From assembly GCF_031202265.1 (NCBI RefSeq), contig NZ_CP100604.1:3888501-3952500 (forward strand): DNA of 64,000 bases, written 5' to 3'. The DNA comes from Bradyrhizobium sp. Ash2021 (GTDB lineage Bacteria > Pseudomonadota > Alphaproteobacteria > Rhizobiales > Xanthobacteraceae). Both the position numbers and the translations under genes were made by a program. A model generated the notes under the pieces. It saw only the letters and a program-made list of their open reading frames with translations. It was not told where the DNA came from and searched no databases. Shown piece after piece: positions 9,288 to 19,385 of the stretch; the stretch's first letter is position 1, and the number at the start of each line of letters is the position of its first letter.

Positions 9288-9413
9288 ATGACCGAATACC
9301 TAATCGCCGCGCGCGCTGTGGCCATCCTCTGGACTAGCCTTGCAGTGATGCCGGCCGAGATCGTCTTTGACGCGATTGAAGCCGAATTGAAGCGCGGTGG
9401 CATCGAACTGTAG
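9288..9413 (+). CDS. Tiny hypothetical protein (41 aa)
   Basis: MTEYLIAARAVAILWTSLAV followed by MPAEIVFDAIEAELKRGGIEL. The ATG has a strong ribosome binding site (GGGAGGAG, 8 bases upstream). The hydrophobic first half and acidic-helical second half are coherent, so I consider it a real small gene, but it has no known function. It sits immediately upstream of the decayed cyclase. Confidence 0.45.
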   Translation: MTEYLIAARAVAILWTSLAVMPAEIVFDAIEAELKRGGIEL

Positions 9414-9431
9414 CGTCAAGTCGTTGAGGTG

Positions 9432-9710
9432 ATGGCAGAGCGGGTCTCGTGAGCGGCGGCCGTATGCCGCGGCGATTGCCGGCGGTGCTGGCGGTTGATG
9501 TTGCCGGCTAGAGTCGCCTGATGGGCGCTGACGAGGTCGGCACTCTCGCCGCCATGAAAAACACTGCCGCGAAGTGGTCGATCCTGCCATTGCTGCTCAC
9601 AACGGCCGCATCGTCAAGACGACGGGCGACGGCATGCTGGTCGAATTCGCAAGTGCTGTCGATGCGGTGACCTGCGGTTGAGGTTCAGGGGAGAAAGGCA
9701 GCGCGAATGG
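9432..9710 (+). pseudogene. Remnant of a class III adenylate/guanylate cyclase gene
   Basis: Reading across frames recovers the N-terminal start of a nucleotidyl cyclase domain: RRLPAVLAVDVAGYSRLMG, then ADEVGTLAAMK, then HCREVVDPAIAAHNGRIV, then KTTGDGMLVEFASAVDAVT. The Tyr of AGYSRLMG is now a TAG stop, a frameshift follows the AAMK codons, and further damage follows VDAVT. The rest of the domain and the C-terminal part are absent. In rhizobia these genes are numerous and this one is clearly dead. The match to the cyclase family is from recognised motifs (AxDVAGYSRLM, GDGMLVEFxSA). Confidence 0.8.
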
Positions 9711-10008
9711 CCAGCGGAGGCGGGCCATGCATCTTGTTTCGCGTCGGGGTGACATCATCATGATGCTGCGTTCGGCGGCCGCGGCCGATCGTGGCGCGAA
9801 GCTGGCGTGTCGAGCTTGCAGTGAAAATTATGCGCCTTGGCTTCCGGCGAAATGCCTTGAGATTACTGCATCGATCTCAGCACTCTGTTGAACATATTTC
9901 ATCGCACATGCCTCTCGCTGAGGATTAACATCGTTGCGGGCGATCGGGCTGAATTGACTGGATTTAGAGTTTTCGTGCCGATCACATGCGACATGGCGAG
10001 GTTGAACT

Positions 10009-11172
10009 GTGACCCAAGAAGAGATTCGTGTCGGAATCGTCGGTGCGGACACCAAAGCAAGCTGGGCGAAGGTGTCGCACGTTCCGGCGATCAAGGGCCT
10101 TCCGGGCGTGAGACTCGCGGCTGTGGCAACGCGCAACGAGCAGAGTGCACGAGAGGCGGCTCAAGCCTTCGGTGCTGATCGCTGGTTTTCAGATCCGTTC
10201 GCGATGATCCGCGATGACCGGATTGATGTCGTAACGATTGCTGTCAGGGTGCCGGCACACCGCGAACTCGTTCTGACGGCGCTGGAAGCGGGCAAAGCGG
10301 TCTACTGCGAGGCGCCTCTGGGACGCAGCGTCGCCGAGACACAAGAGATGGCGCGCGCGGTACGTTCGCACCACACAGCGATCGGGTTGCAGGGCCGGCA
10401 CAATCCAGCCGTGCGACGCGCGGCCGAGTTGGTTTCCTCTGGAAAGATCGGGCGTCCGCTCAGCGCCAGAGTTGCATCCCCAACTTTCGGTTTCGGGCCG
10501 GAAATCCCGGTTGCGCAGGATATTTTCAATAAGTCATCATCCGGCGCCAACCTGCTCACCATCACCGCAGGGCATACGCTCGATTTGGTGGAAGCGATCC
10601 TCGGGCCGATTGTCGAGGTCGACGCAAGGACTGAGATTCGGTGGGCTACCGTCAGGTTGACGGAGACCGGCGCGGAGAGCCTGCGGGACACCGCCGATTA
10701 CGTCGGCGTCCTGGGAACGACACGTTCCGGCACCCCATTCACGGCCGACGTCGACGCTGGAGTGAGCCCAGAGAATATTCGCTTCAGCTTCGAGGTCAGG
10801 GGATCGATTGGATGGCTCAGCCTGACCAGTAATCATCCCTACGGTTTCCAGGCCGGGGATCTCAAGCTGACGTCAAATGTGCTATTCGTTGAACCGGACG
10901 CGGCCGCGGTCTCGGGCGGGACCGTGGAGACGGCAATCAATGTAGGAGAGGTCTACGCCCAGCTTGTCCGCGATTTGCGTGAAGGGACCTACAGAACTCC
11001 GGGATTCAAACACGCACTTCACAATGCGCGCCTCATCGAGGCCGTAAGGAATTCCGCCAAGCGAGGAGTGCGTCAGAAGGTGCACCACCGAGACGCACGT
11101 GTCGAGCGACTTGGGTCAACCTCCGAGCGGGAGCCCATCTCGGCCCTTGCGGTTCTCGTCCCCAGGAATTGA
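10009..11172 (+). CDS. Gfo/Idh/MocA-family NAD(P)-dependent oxidoreductase
   Basis: 387 residues from a GTG. The N-terminus has the Rossmann fold (IRVGIVGADTK) and the family EAPLG motif in the EKP position (YCEAPLGRSVAE, residues about 103-114), where the usual lysine is replaced by Ala-Pro. The C-terminal part is the mixed sheet domain with an HTLD (AGHTLDLVEAILG) signature. Relatives of this type include galactose 1-dehydrogenase and Gal80-like proteins that oxidise or bind sugars and sugar derivatives. The substrate cannot be told from sequence. Its stop overlaps the start of the NYN gene. Confidence 0.8.
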   Translation: MTQEEIRVGIVGADTKASWAKVSHVPAIKGLPGVRLAAVATRNEQSAREAAQAFGADRWFSDPFAMIRDDRIDVVTIAVRVPAHRELVLTALEAGKAVYCEAPLGRSVAETQEMARAVRSHHTAIGLQGRHNPAVRRAAELVSSGKIGRPLSARVASPTFGFGPEIPVAQDIFNKSSSGANLLTITAGHTLDLVEAILGPIVEVDARTEIRWATVRLTETGAESLRDTADYVGVLGTTRSGTPFTADVDAGVSPENIRFSFEVRGSIGWLSLTSNHPYGFQAGDLKLTSNVLFVEPDAAAVSGGTVETAINVGEVYAQLVRDLREGTYRTPGFKHALHNARLIEAVRNSAKRGVRQKVHHRDARVERLGSTSEREPISALAVLVPRN

Positions 11173-11777
11173 TGCCAATGTCATTTCGGTCCGACAAGCT
11201 CGCGCTGTTTATAGATGGTGCCAATCTCTACGCGACAGTGAAGGCACTTGGCTTCGACATTGATTACAAGCGCCTGCTCAGGGAATTCCAGGGTTGGGGG
11301 ACGATGGTCCGGGCATACTACTACACGGCGATCATCGAGGATCAGGAATATTCGTCGATACGGCCCCTGATCGATTGGCTGGACTACAACGGCTACACGG
11401 TCGTTACCAAGACGACCAAGGAATTCATCGATGCAACCGGGCGCCGGAAGGTGAAGGGCAACATGGACGTCGAACTGGCCGTCCACGCAATGGAGTTGGC
11501 GGAGCACATCGACCATCTGGTGCTGTTTTCTGGCGACGGCGATTTTCGGCCATTGGCGGAAGCGGTGCAACGTCGCGGCGTCCGGGTCACGGTGGTCTCG
11601 ACGATTGCCAGCCAACCACCGATGGTTGCGGATGAGTTGCGCCGCCAAGCCGACGACTTCATCGACATCACTGAGCTGAAGCCTTTCGTCAGCCGCGATC
11701 CCTCGGAGCGCCCCGCTCCGCGCGACCCGCGCCATTACTCGCCCCACCTTGCGCACCGTGAGAGCTCGCCGAACTAG
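11172..11777 (+). CDS. NYN-domain (LabA/DUF88-type) protein, putative nuclease
   Basis: About 201 residues. The NYN/PIN-like acidic residues are visible in LALFIDGANLY, KGNMDVELAVHAMEL and LVLFSGDGDFRPLAEA, which is the full LabA set. The family is thought to cleave RNA in a metal-dependent way. The ATG at 11172 shares bases with the upstream stop; an internal ATG at 11178 (MSFRSDK) is an equally good start. The C-terminal 30 residues are basic and proline-rich. It is usually a stand-alone gene, so the overlap with a sugar-type oxidoreductase is unusual. Confidence 0.85.
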   Translation: MPMSFRSDKLALFIDGANLYATVKALGFDIDYKRLLREFQGWGTMVRAYYYTAIIEDQEYSSIRPLIDWLDYNGYTVVTKTTKEFIDATGRRKVKGNMDVELAVHAMELAEHIDHLVLFSGDGDFRPLAEAVQRRGVRVTVVSTIASQPPMVADELRRQADDFIDITELKPFVSRDPSERPAPRDPRHYSPHLAHRESSPN

Positions 11778-11859
11778 AGCGCGGTTTTTATCAATGTCGA
11801 CCACGCGGCGCAAAGTGCCGCTCCACTCTCGCCCAAAGCAGAATAAGACTTCTAGGCTT

Positions 11860-12792
11860 TCAAAATGGGTTCTTGAGTGAACGTCGGCCCGAGCGTCCCT
11901 TGGGCGCGCGAACCATATCGATGAATGCGCGCAGCGCGGCGGGCGGCTGCCTTCGGCCGTGATAGTAGAGATAAGCTCCCTCGATGCATGGCGACCAGGG
12001 TTCGAGGACGCGTACAAGTTGGCCGCTGCGCAGGAACGGCTCTGCCAGGGCGTCGAGCATGTAGACGATCCCAAGTCCGTCGAGCGCGGCGCGGATGGCC
12101 GTTTCGGCGGTGTTGACGGTGATGTTTCCGCGAGGAGAAACGAATTTCCTGCTGCCGTTCCGCTCGAATCTCCACCGAAAGATCTCGCCATCTCGTCCAA
12201 TGCGAAACTGGACGCACTGGTGAGACGCGAGATCGTCCGGCGTGCGGGGCGCAGGATGTTTTGCAAGATAGCTGGGACTCGCAACGACGGCCGCCTCCAT
12301 CGGCCCTGTCACGCGGACCGCGATCATTTCGTCCGGCACGCGCTCACGCACCGCGAGGCCCGCGTCGAACCCGCCCGCAACGATATCGATCGTCGGTCCG
12401 GAGTCGACACAAAGCTCAAGATGCACTTCGGGATAGCTCGACAAGAATCGCTGCCAGACCGGTGCGATGACCGTCGCTGCGGTCCACTGTTGCGTGTAGA
12501 TCCGCAGGCGACCGGAAGGACGGCGGCGCTCCTCCTTCAGTTCCTCAAGCGCATCCGAGATCTGATCCATGCCTGGCCTTAGACGTTCCAACAGGCGAAG
12601 GCCGGAGTCGGTCAGCGACACGCTGCGTGTTGTTCGGTGCAGCAGCCTCACGCCGAGACGTTCTTCCAGCTGCCGGATTGAATGACTGAGGGCGGATGAG
12701 GTCACCCCGAGCTGGGCCGCTGCTGCACGAAAGCTGAGATGGTCGGCGATTGCGAGAAAGGTGTTGAGGTCATTGAGGTCGCCGCGATTCAT
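11860..12792 (-). CDS. LysR-family transcriptional regulator
   Basis: 310 residues. The N-terminal HTH is clear (LNTFLAIADHLSFRAAAAQLG, then SSALSHSIRQLEERLG, then LLHRTTRSVSLTDSG). The effector domain follows from about residue 90. It is transcribed away from the RND efflux operon, and the 109-bp gap between the two starts is the natural place for a shared LysR operator, so it probably controls the pump. The C-terminus (RAPKGRSGRRSLKNPF) is of the usual length for the family. Confidence 0.9.
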   Translation of the reverse strand: MNRGDLNDLNTFLAIADHLSFRAAAAQLGVTSSALSHSIRQLEERLGVRLLHRTTRSVSLTDSGLRLLERLRPGMDQISDALEELKEERRRPSGRLRIYTQQWTAATVIAPVWQRFLSSYPEVHLELCVDSGPTIDIVAGGFDAGLAVRERVPDEMIAVRVTGPMEAAVVASPSYLAKHPAPRTPDDLASHQCVQFRIGRDGEIFRWRFERNGSRKFVSPRGNITVNTAETAIRAALDGLGIVYMLDALAEPFLRSGQLVRVLEPWSPCIEGAYLYYHGRRQPPAALRAFIDMVRAPKGRSGRRSLKNPF

Positions 12793-12901
12793 TGATGAAT
12801 TCCTCTCAATACCAGATGGACTGATATGAGATTTTCATCCGGCCGCGTCGAGTCAATAGTTGCCGGCGAGGTTTGTAGCAGCCGTGAGGTCATTTTCAGG
12901 C
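12793..12901. promoter_or_regulatory. Divergent promoter region between LysR gene and RND operon
   Basis: This 109-bp gap separates two oppositely transcribed starts. It contains an imperfect dyad ATGAGATTTTCAT at about 12828-12840 that could be a LysR half-site pair. The role is inferred from the divergent arrangement, which is standard for LysR regulators and their targets. Confidence 0.4.
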
Positions 12902-14167
12902 ATGTGCTTATTCAGGTATGGAACGAGCCGGGTGTCCAGAACAATCGCGGCTTTCCTCGCGTTGGGGGCGACGTTTGCGGTGCCGTGCGCGGCGCCAGCC
13001 CAGCATGCGCCGGATCCACCGGCGGTCGGCGTCGTCGAAGTGGTCAAGCGGCCGATCACGGAGACCAGCGAGTTCCTGGGACGCATCGAGGCAATCAATC
13101 GCGTCAACGTCGTTGCCCGTGTGACGGCCTTCCTGGAAAAGCGGTTCTTTACCGAGGGAGCGGAGGTGTCGGCCAATGACCAGCTCTATCTCCTCGAGCG
13201 TGGCCCGTTCCAGGCGGATCTTGACGCCAGGAAGGCGCAGGTTGCACAGCTCGAGGCGACCCTCGCCAATGCAAAACTCACGACGGAGCGACAGAGCATT
13301 CTGCTAAACGGCCCGGCCGGAGTGCGCGCGAATTATGATACGGCAATCTCAAATCAGAAGAGCCTGGAAGCCCAGGTGCAGGCGGCCGAGGCTCAGGTCA
13401 ACCTTTCGCAGATCAACCTCGACTACGCAGATATCCGTTCGCCGATCGACGGAAAGATCGGACGCACTGCGGTCACCGAGGGCAACGTCGTGAGTCCCAC
13501 CACGGGGACGCTGACCACCATTGTCAGCCAGGATCCGATGTATGTGACCTTTCCCGTCTCGGTGAGGCAGGCATTGGTGTTGCGCGAGCGATATGCTGCC
13601 AAGGGCGTTCGCGACGCCGTCGTCATCGTTCTAAGGCTTCCGGATGGTCGCATCTACGGCCAGACCGGGCATTTGGACTTTGAGAGCAACTCCATTACCC
13701 AGACCACCGACACACTGCTGTTGCGTGGCACAATTCCCAATCCCCCGCTTTACTTGGCGCCCAACCCGGTGCGCGAGCTTACCAACGGAGAATTGGTGAC
13801 TGTCATGCTTGAGGGCGCGGAGCCCGTCGAGGTTCCCGCAATCCCTCGTGCGGCCGTGCTATCGGACCAGCAGGGTAACTACGTCCTTGTCCTCGGTACG
13901 GAGAACAAGGTCGAGCAGCGCCGCATCCAGGTCGGTCAGTCCACGACGACGATCGCATCGGTCACGACCGGCCTTTCGCTTGGCGACAAGGTCATCGTCG
14001 AAGGAATTCAGCGCGTGCGACCGGGGCAGGTGGTCGCGCCAGGCCCGGCCAGCGCTGGAGTCCAGGCCGCCATGAATCAGCCGGAGCGGGTTGGGCCGAG
14101 ACCGGGCGCATCGCAGCTTGGCAGCACAAATGCGGCGCAACGGGCGATGACGCGGGATGGCGGGTGA
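12902..14167 (+). CDS. RND efflux periplasmic adaptor (MexE/AcrA-like membrane fusion protein)
   Basis: 421 residues from the ATG at 12902. A signal sequence ([20 protein letters not shown]) is followed by the lipoyl half-motif ([20 protein letters not shown]), a coiled-coil hairpin of about residues 100-180 ([38 protein letters not shown]), the second lipoyl half ([20 protein letters not shown]) and beta-barrel and membrane-proximal domains. It links an inner-membrane RND pump to an outer-membrane channel. Its end overlaps the pump gene. No TolC-type channel gene is present, so the system must borrow one. Confidence 0.92.
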   Translation: MCLFRYGTSRVSRTIAAFLALGATFAVPCAAPAQHAPDPPAVGVVEVVKRPITETSEFLGRIEAINRVNVVARVTAFLEKRFFTEGAEVSANDQLYLLERGPFQADLDARKAQVAQLEATLANAKLTTERQSILLNGPAGVRANYDTAISNQKSLEAQVQAAEAQVNLSQINLDYADIRSPIDGKIGRTAVTEGNVVSPTTGTLTTIVSQDPMYVTFPVSVRQALVLRERYAAKGVRDAVVIVLRLPDGRIYGQTGHLDFESNSITQTTDTLLLRGTIPNPPLYLAPNPVRELTNGELVTVMLEGAEPVEVPAIPRAAVLSDQQGNYVLVLGTENKVEQRRIQVGQSTTTIASVTTGLSLGDKVIVEGIQRVRPGQVVAPGPASAGVQAAMNQPERVGPRPGASQLGSTNAAQRAMTRDGG

Positions 14168-14172
14168 TTGAT

Positions 14173-17100
14173 ATGATCTCGTCGGTTTTTGTCGACCGAC
14201 CTCGGCTGGCGATTGTGATCGCATTCGTCATGACCATCGCCGGCTTGCTGGCGCTGACACAGATTCCAGTCGCGCAATTTCCCGACATCGTGCCGCCACA
14301 GGTGACGGCCACCGCCACATACCCGGGTGCCTCGGCCTCGGTGGTGGAAGCGAGCGTCGGCCAGCCGCTCGAGGCGCAGGTGATTGGCGTCGACAAGATG
14401 CTCTACATGAAGTCGACGAGCGGTGACGATGGGTCGTATACGCTGACGACGAGCTTTGCGCTCGGCACCAATCCCGACATCAACACGGTGAACGTCAATA
14501 ACCGCGTACAAGCGGCGTTGGCGCAACTGCCGCCCGAGGTGCAGCTTCAGGGGGTGACGGTTCAGAAGAAGTCGTCAGCGATTCTGCAATTCATCGTTCT
14601 CTATAGCGATACGGGCGCCCAGGATCCGGTATTCATCACCAACTATGCGGTGGTCCACGTCCTGGACGCGATCTCGCGGACGCCAGGCGTCGGGCAGGCG
14701 ACCCTGTTCGCGAAGATGAACTATTCGATGAGGATCTGGTTCGATACGCAACGACTAACAAGCCTCAATCTTGCGCCATCGGACGTCGTCAACGCGATTC
14801 GGGCCCAGAGCGTGCAGGCCCCGGTCGGACGGATCGGAGCGCGCCCGACCGACGACAACCAGCAGTTCCAGCTGAATCTCCAGACCCAGGGACGGCTGGC
14901 GACGCCGGAGGAATTCGGCAAGATCGTGTTGCGGGCCAACCAGGATGGCTCGTTGTTGCATGTCAGCGACGTCGCCCGCGTCGAAATCGGCGCGCAAAAT
15001 CTCGACAGCGAGTCGCGCATCGATGGCCGTCCCGGCGTCGGCATCGGCATCTATCTCGCTCCGGGCGCCAACGCGGTGGCGACCGCCGCCGCTGTACAAC
15101 GTACTTTGAAGGAGGCTTCTGCCCACTTTCCGGCCGGCCTCCACTACCTCGTCCAATTCGACACCACCACATTTGTAACCGACACCATCAAGGAGGTGCT
15201 GCGGACGCTGGCCGAGGCGTTCGTCCTGGTTGTCGTCGTGGTCTTCCTGTTTCTTGGAAACCTGCGCGCGACCATCATCCCAATGGTCGCCGTTCCCGTC
15301 AGTTTGATCGGGACATTCGCCGTTCTGCTGGTGATCGGCTATTCGGCGAATACTGTGTCTCTGCTCGCCATGGTGCTCGCGATCGGCATTGTCGTGGATG
15401 ATGCGATCGTCGTCGTCGAGAACGTCGAGCGGGTTCTCGAAGAAGGGCCCGGCCTGTCGCCAGGAGAGGCAACCAAGAAGGCCATGGCGCAGATCACGGC
15501 GCCTATCATTGCGATCACGCTCGTGCTGCTTTCTGTGTTCGTTCCGATCGCGTTCATTCCGGGGATTTCCGGCACGTTGTTCCGTCAGTTTGCAGTCACC
15601 ATCAGCGCGGCAATGCTGATCTCGGCGATCAATGCGCTGACGCTGTCGCCGGCCCTCTGCGCGCTGTTCCTGCGGCACACGGGGCCGCGCCGCCGCATCC
15701 TGGCCAAGGTCCTCGCGGGGATCGATTGGACCCGAGATCGTTATGCCGGGGGGGTGCGCCGGCTTTTGCGAATGTCCATTCTGTCGTTGGTCGCTGTAGC
15801 TGTTTTCGCCGGCGGTATCTACGGTGTCTCGCGCATCGTGCCTACCGGGTTCTTGCCGGAGGAGGACCAGGGCGCCTTCTTTGTGATGGTCCAGCTGCCG
15901 GATGGAGCATCGGTCGCACGCACGAGCGAGGTCACCAAACGCGTTGAGGACATCCTGAAAAGGATGCCGGCAGTCGATCATACGATGTCGATCATTGGCT
16001 ATTCGCTCCTCGACGGCGGCAATCTCCCGAATGCCGCGTTTTTAGTCGTGCGATTGAAGCCGTTTGAGGATCGGACCACCGCTGCCGCGTCTGCCCAGGT
16101 GCTCATCCGCAAGGTGTTCAGCGAAGGATCGAAAATTCGCGAGGCTAACGTCGTGGCCTTCAATTTTCCGCCCATCATCGGCCTGTCCGTCGGCGGCGGC
16201 TTTGAATACGTGCTCGAGGCTCTGGAGGGGCAGGAGCCCGCAGCAATCAATAGCGTCATGGGCGGCCTCATTGCCGCGGCCAATCGGGATCCCTTGCTGG
16301 CGCGGGTGTTTTCGACTTTCACCGCCACCACTCCCTCGATCTATCTCGACATCGACCGCGGCAAGGCGCAGGCGCTCGGCCTCAACATAAATGACGTGTT
16401 CACAGCCCTGCAGGCCACATTCGGCGGCATCTATGTCAACAATTTCAACATGCTTGGCCGGACCTGGCAGGTCAACGTTCAGGGCGAGGCGGCTAATCGC
16501 AACGATATCCCGGACCTCTGGCAGGTCTACGTTCGCAATAACCGCAACGAGATGGTTCCGCTTCAGTCGATTGCCAACATGCGTTTCGAGCGGGGCCCGC
16601 AGGTCATCACGCGCTATAACAACTATCGCGCCGTCACCATCAACGGCGGGCCGGCGCCTGGGGTCTCCTCTGGCACTGCCCTGGAGGCTATGCAGAAGGT
16701 GTCCGACCAGACTTTGCCGACGGGCTACAACTTCGAATGGACCGGCACCGCTTATCAGGAGAAGGCCGCTTCCGGCCAGACCGGCATGATCCTCTCGCTT
16801 GCCGTCTTGTTCGCATATTTGTTCCTGGTCGCGCTCTACGAGAGCTGGACCATTCCCATTCCTGTTCTTCTGTCCGTCGTCGTTGGCGTACTCGGCTCGT
16901 TCGCCGGCATCAAGGTGGCTGGGCTTAGCCTCGATCTCTACGGTCAGATCGGTTTGGTCGTTCTGATCGCGCTCGCAGCCAAGAATGGCATTCTGATCGT
17001 GGAGTTTGCCAAGGAGCAGCGCGAGGCCGGAGTGGACATTGACGAGGCAGCCGTTTTGGGCGCGCAGATGCGCTTTCGGGCCGTGATGATGACCTCAGTT

Positions 17101-17325
17101 GCCTTCATTCTCGGTCTGGTGCCGCTGGTAGTGGCAACCGGCGCCGCTCAGATCAGCCGCCGCGCGGTAGGAACGGCCGTGTTCGGTGGTATGATCGCCG
17201 CAAGCTCGATCGGCATCTTCCTGGTGCCGATGCTTTATACGACGTTCCAGCGCCTCCGTGAGCGTCTGAAGGGGCGATTTGGTCGTCGGTCCGGCGTGAC
17301 GAACGCTCCGGTGCGTCATGGGTAA
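14173..17325 (+). CDS. RND multidrug efflux permease (HAE1 family, AcrB/MexF-like)
   Basis: About 1050 residues, full length for the family, starting [18 protein letters not shown]; a GTG at 14164 overlapping the adaptor stop is the alternative start. It has the two six-helix repeats with large periplasmic loops. The proton-relay aspartates lie in [14 protein letters not shown] (TM4) and the partner lysine in [18 protein letters not shown] (TM10). The substrate is not predictable, but AcrB-like pumps expel lipophilic drugs, solvents and aromatic compounds, which would suit the aromatic-degradation genes nearby. It is the second gene of an adaptor-pump-MarR operon with overlapping ends. Confidence 0.93.
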   Translation: MISSVFVDRPRLAIVIAFVMTIAGLLALTQIPVAQFPDIVPPQVTATATYPGASASVVEASVGQPLEAQVIGVDKMLYMKSTSGDDGSYTLTTSFALGTNPDINTVNVNNRVQAALAQLPPEVQLQGVTVQKKSSAILQFIVLYSDTGAQDPVFITNYAVVHVLDAISRTPGVGQATLFAKMNYSMRIWFDTQRLTSLNLAPSDVVNAIRAQSVQAPVGRIGARPTDDNQQFQLNLQTQGRLATPEEFGKIVLRANQDGSLLHVSDVARVEIGAQNLDSESRIDGRPGVGIGIYLAPGANAVATAAAVQRTLKEASAHFPAGLHYLVQFDTTTFVTDTIKEVLRTLAEAFVLVVVVVFLFLGNLRATIIPMVAVPVSLIGTFAVLLVIGYSANTVSLLAMVLAIGIVVDDAIVVVENVERVLEEGPGLSPGEATKKAMAQITAPIIAITLVLLSVFVPIAFIPGISGTLFRQFAVTISAAMLISAINALTLSPALCALFLRHTGPRRRILAKVLAGIDWTRDRYAGGVRRLLRMSILSLVAVAVFAGGIYGVSRIVPTGFLPEEDQGAFFVMVQLPDGASVARTSEVTKRVEDILKRMPAVDHTMSIIGYSLLDGGNLPNAAFLVVRLKPFEDRTTAAASAQVLIRKVFSEGSKIREANVVAFNFPPIIGLSVGGGFEYVLEALEGQEPAAINSVMGGLIAAANRDPLLARVFSTFTATTPSIYLDIDRGKAQALGLNINDVFTALQATFGGIYVNNFNMLGRTWQVNVQGEAANRNDIPDLWQVYVRNNRNEMVPLQSIANMRFERGPQVITRYNNYRAVTINGGPAPGVSSGTALEAMQKVSDQTLPTGYNFEWTGTAYQEKAASGQTGMILSLAVLFAYLFLVALYESWTIPIPVLLSVVVGVLGSFAGIKVAGLSLDLYGQIGLVVLIALAAKNGILIVEFAKEQREAGVDIDEAAVLGAQMRFRAVMMTSVAFILGLVPLVVATGAAQISRRAVGTAVFGGMIAASSIGIFLVPMLYTTFQRLRERLKGRFGRRSGVTNAPVRHG

Positions 17326-17848
17326 GAGGCATTATGGCGTCGCGGCGCTTCCGACAAATACCAATCAAGTTTATGGAGGGCGTTCCCGGAGATTGGAGTT
17401 CTTGCTTTACGGCGTTGCGCGCCTGCTGCGAAGGCAATTCGACTCGAAAGCACGCGGATTGCGCCTCAGCAGAACTCAGTGTCAGGCACTGCTCTATCTC
17501 CATCGAAACGAAGGCATCAATCAAACGTGCCTGGCTCAGCTCCTCGATGTGAAGGCGATCACTCTTGTGCGGCTGATCGACAAGATGCAAAGCATGGGAT
17601 TGATCGAACGACATACCGACCCATCCGATCGGCGAGTCTGGCGACTTAACTTGACGCCGGCTGCGCGGGCCAAGGTGGCGGAAGTCCGCGAATTGGGCGA
17701 TCTCACCCGCAGCGAAGCATTGGCGGGACTTGCGCCGGCAGAGATCGAGCTACTGGTCGAGACACTCCAGGTCGTAAGGGCCAACCTGTTGAACGCGTAC
17801 AATTCGTCTGCGATCGAAGGGGAGAGGGTGGGGCACACACGAGACTGA
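17318..17848 (+). CDS. MarR-family transcriptional regulator
   Basis: 176 residues from an ATG overlapping the last codons of the pump gene. The winged helix is plain: [19 protein letters not shown], then [25 protein letters not shown], then [20 protein letters not shown] with the DxRxxR wing signature. MarR proteins usually repress efflux or aromatic-catabolism genes and release DNA on binding phenolic ligands. Position at the end of the efflux operon suggests autoregulation of the pump, in addition to or in competition with the LysR protein. It is also a candidate for binding the palindromes at 18506 and 19260. Confidence 0.88.
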   Translation: MGKRHYGVAALPTNTNQVYGGRSRRLEFLLYGVARLLRRQFDSKARGLRLSRTQCQALLYLHRNEGINQTCLAQLLDVKAITLVRLIDKMQSMGLIERHTDPSDRRVWRLNLTPAARAKVAEVRELGDLTRSEALAGLAPAEIELLVETLQVVRANLLNAYNSSAIEGERVGHTRD

Positions 17849-17868
17849 ACGGTGCTCCCAAACAAATT

Positions 17869-17903
17869 GCCCCGGCGTCCGCGGGTGGGGTCGACGCCGG
17901 GGC
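17869..17903 (+). terminator. Perfect GC-rich hairpin after the efflux operon
   Basis: GCCCCGGCGTC and GACGCCGGGGC form an 11-bp perfect stem with a 13-base loop, starting 21 bases after the MarR stop. There is no T-run behind it, so it may terminate weakly or stabilise the mRNA end. Confidence 0.55.
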
Positions 17904-18017
17904 TACAGCTCATTCCATTGGAACCGGGGGGACGGGGGAATGAGCCGATATTGGAGCAAGAAGGCGGACACACTCATCACTGCAAACCCGTCGCTCGTCG
18001 ACGGAGTAAGCTCCTTA

Positions 18018-18299
18018 CTAATCGCGTTCAGAGAGTCCGGCAGACACAGCTGACTGCTTGCCCATCATGTCCGAAAGTAGCCGAGCCCATGAGCTTGCAA
18101 ACATCCTTTGCTCGTGAGCTACGATAGCCATGCGCTTTACCATCCATTCGCTGCAGAAGCTTACCGCTTCCGAGGGAGTTTTTGCGGCCATGATTCTGGA
18201 ACCGTAGTCCAGCTCGAGATCACGAATTTCCCTTAGCTTTTCGAGCCAGGCTCGATGCATGCCACGCATCTGTTCGAACAGATGAGCGTTGGAATTCAT
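18018..18299 (-). CDS. Small phasin-like protein
   Basis: 93 residues starting MNSNAHLFEQMRGMHRAWLE, with a ribosome binding site (AAGGGCG) before the ATG. The sequence is one long amphipathic helical run (LREIRDLELDYGSRIMAA, SEWMVKRMAIVAHEQRMFAS) of the phasin_2 type that coats polyhydroxyalkanoate granules or acts as a small stress protein. It is shorter than typical phasins (about 110-150 residues). The frame continues upstream to 18440, but that extension is not helical in the same way. It is transcribed against its neighbours. Confidence 0.6.
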   Translation of the reverse strand: MNSNAHLFEQMRGMHRAWLEKLREIRDLELDYGSRIMAAKTPSEAVSFCSEWMVKRMAIVAHEQRMFASSWARLLSDMMGKQSAVSAGLSERD

Positions 18300-18505
18300 C
18301 GTATGCGCCCTTTCTCCCTGGTCACATGCGTCCATGGAAGATATCCAATTCTTTTTGAGCGGGTCCGAGTGACGCCAAAAGCCAATCTCTGTCTTGGATC
18401 CTGACGAGACCTGGCGACAATACCCCTCAGCAACGGGCATGTGTGCTGAATTGTATTCAGCAGAATGCTGAGAAATATGGTGTTGGCCTCGATGTTACGA
18501 TTGCA

Positions 18506-18521
18506 CTTTACAATCGTAAAG
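18506..18521. promoter_or_regulatory. Palindromic operator upstream of the DoxX gene
   Basis: CTTTACAATCGTAAAG is a perfect 6+6 inverted repeat with a 4-base centre. A second overlapping dyad (TTACGATTG at 18495-18503 with CAATCGTAA at 18511-18519) shares its right arm. GATAAT directly follows the palindrome and could be the -10 box. The same palindrome recurs at 19260 and, with one mismatch, at 25904. Confidence 0.7.
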
Positions 18522-18609
18522 GATAATGTTAACGGAGGAATTGGTCGTCAGGCCGTCCCTTTCCGACCGCCGCTAAACGTCAACACAAGTGTCGCGAAAA
18601 GAGTCGAAC

Positions 18610-19029
18610 ATGGAAATTACAAGATTTCTGCCACTGCTTGGTCGCATACTTATCGGTCTGCCGTTTCTCGTGAGCGGCCTCGGCAAGCTCGCCGCCTTCG
18701 GACCGACGACAGCCTACATCAGCAGCGCGGGCTTGCCCGTGGCGCCGCTGGGCTGGGCAATTGCCGTTGCCTTCGAAGTTGGCGGTGGAGTGTTGTTGAT
18801 ACTTGGGTTTCGTGCGCGGGAGGTGGCGTCAGGCCTTGCGGTGTTCACCCTGGCAGCGGCGATCTTCTTTCACCACGACTTTGCTGACCGAAATCAGATG
18901 ATCCATTTTCTCAAGAACATCATGATTATCGGCGGTCTTTTGCAAATCGCGCATTTCGGCGCCGAACGCTACAGCCTTGACGCACGCAGAACGCGGGATA
19001 CCAAAAATATCGCCGGTGCGACCGCCTAG
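18610..19029 (+). CDS. DoxX-family membrane protein
   Basis: 139 residues with four predicted membrane helices (FLPLLGRILIGLPFLVSGLG; LGWAIAVAFEVGGGVLLILG; GLAVFTLAAAIFFHHDFA; NIMIIGGLLQIAHFG). The start matches the family pattern (RxLxGxxFLxSGxxKL). An upstream GTG at 18589 would add seven residues. DoxX-like proteins are small subunits linked to quinone oxidation or thiosulfate metabolism, and are also common as accessory genes in aromatic catabolic operons. It is preceded by the palindromic operator and heads the catabolic cluster. Confidence 0.85.
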   Translation: MEITRFLPLLGRILIGLPFLVSGLGKLAAFGPTTAYISSAGLPVAPLGWAIAVAFEVGGGVLLILGFRAREVASGLAVFTLAAAIFFHHDFADRNQMIHFLKNIMIIGGLLQIAHFGAERYSLDARRTRDTKNIAGATA

Positions 19030-19259
19030 AGCGCCGGACGTAAGCCGCTACCAGCGCAAGACAATTCTCACCATCGTGGGGCTCCTGGCCAAGCCGGGTG
19101 CCCTTTCAGCGCGTCATGACCGAGCGTGCGCTGACAAGTATTGAGAATGCTCGGGGGACGTGCAGTCGTCACGCTCCCGCGAACGCCTTCCTTATCCGAT
19201 GCAAAACGATTTCCAGGGCGGTCGGAGCGCTTCCTCACCGCGATATATCGAAAGTTATA

Positions 19260-19275
19260 CTTTACGAACGTAAAG
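19260..19275. promoter_or_regulatory. Palindromic operator upstream of the hydrolase gene
   Basis: CTTTACGAACGTAAAG is again a perfect 6+6 inverted repeat with a 4-base centre, 110 bp upstream of the chosen hydrolase start. GACAAT follows immediately at the position occupied by GATAAT at the DoxX site, consistent with one conserved promoter layout. Confidence 0.7.
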
Positions 19276-19385
19276 GACAATGGTATCTTCCAATCCGCGC
19301 GGCGCGGACGACGATCAGTCGATGCCGCGCTCGCTATTCCGAAATGCCGGCGGTCAGCGTCGCGAAAATGGGCGGAGACGAAGCG

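Noticed and set aside
14755..15981. 408-residue minus-strand frame inside the RND pump
   Set aside because: Pure shadow of a strongly coding region; composition is Asp/Arg/His-rich low complexity with no motif.
19098..19385. N-terminal extension of the hydrolase frame
   Set aside because: It runs across the palindromic operator and promoter, and the family N-terminus begins at the ATG at 19386.
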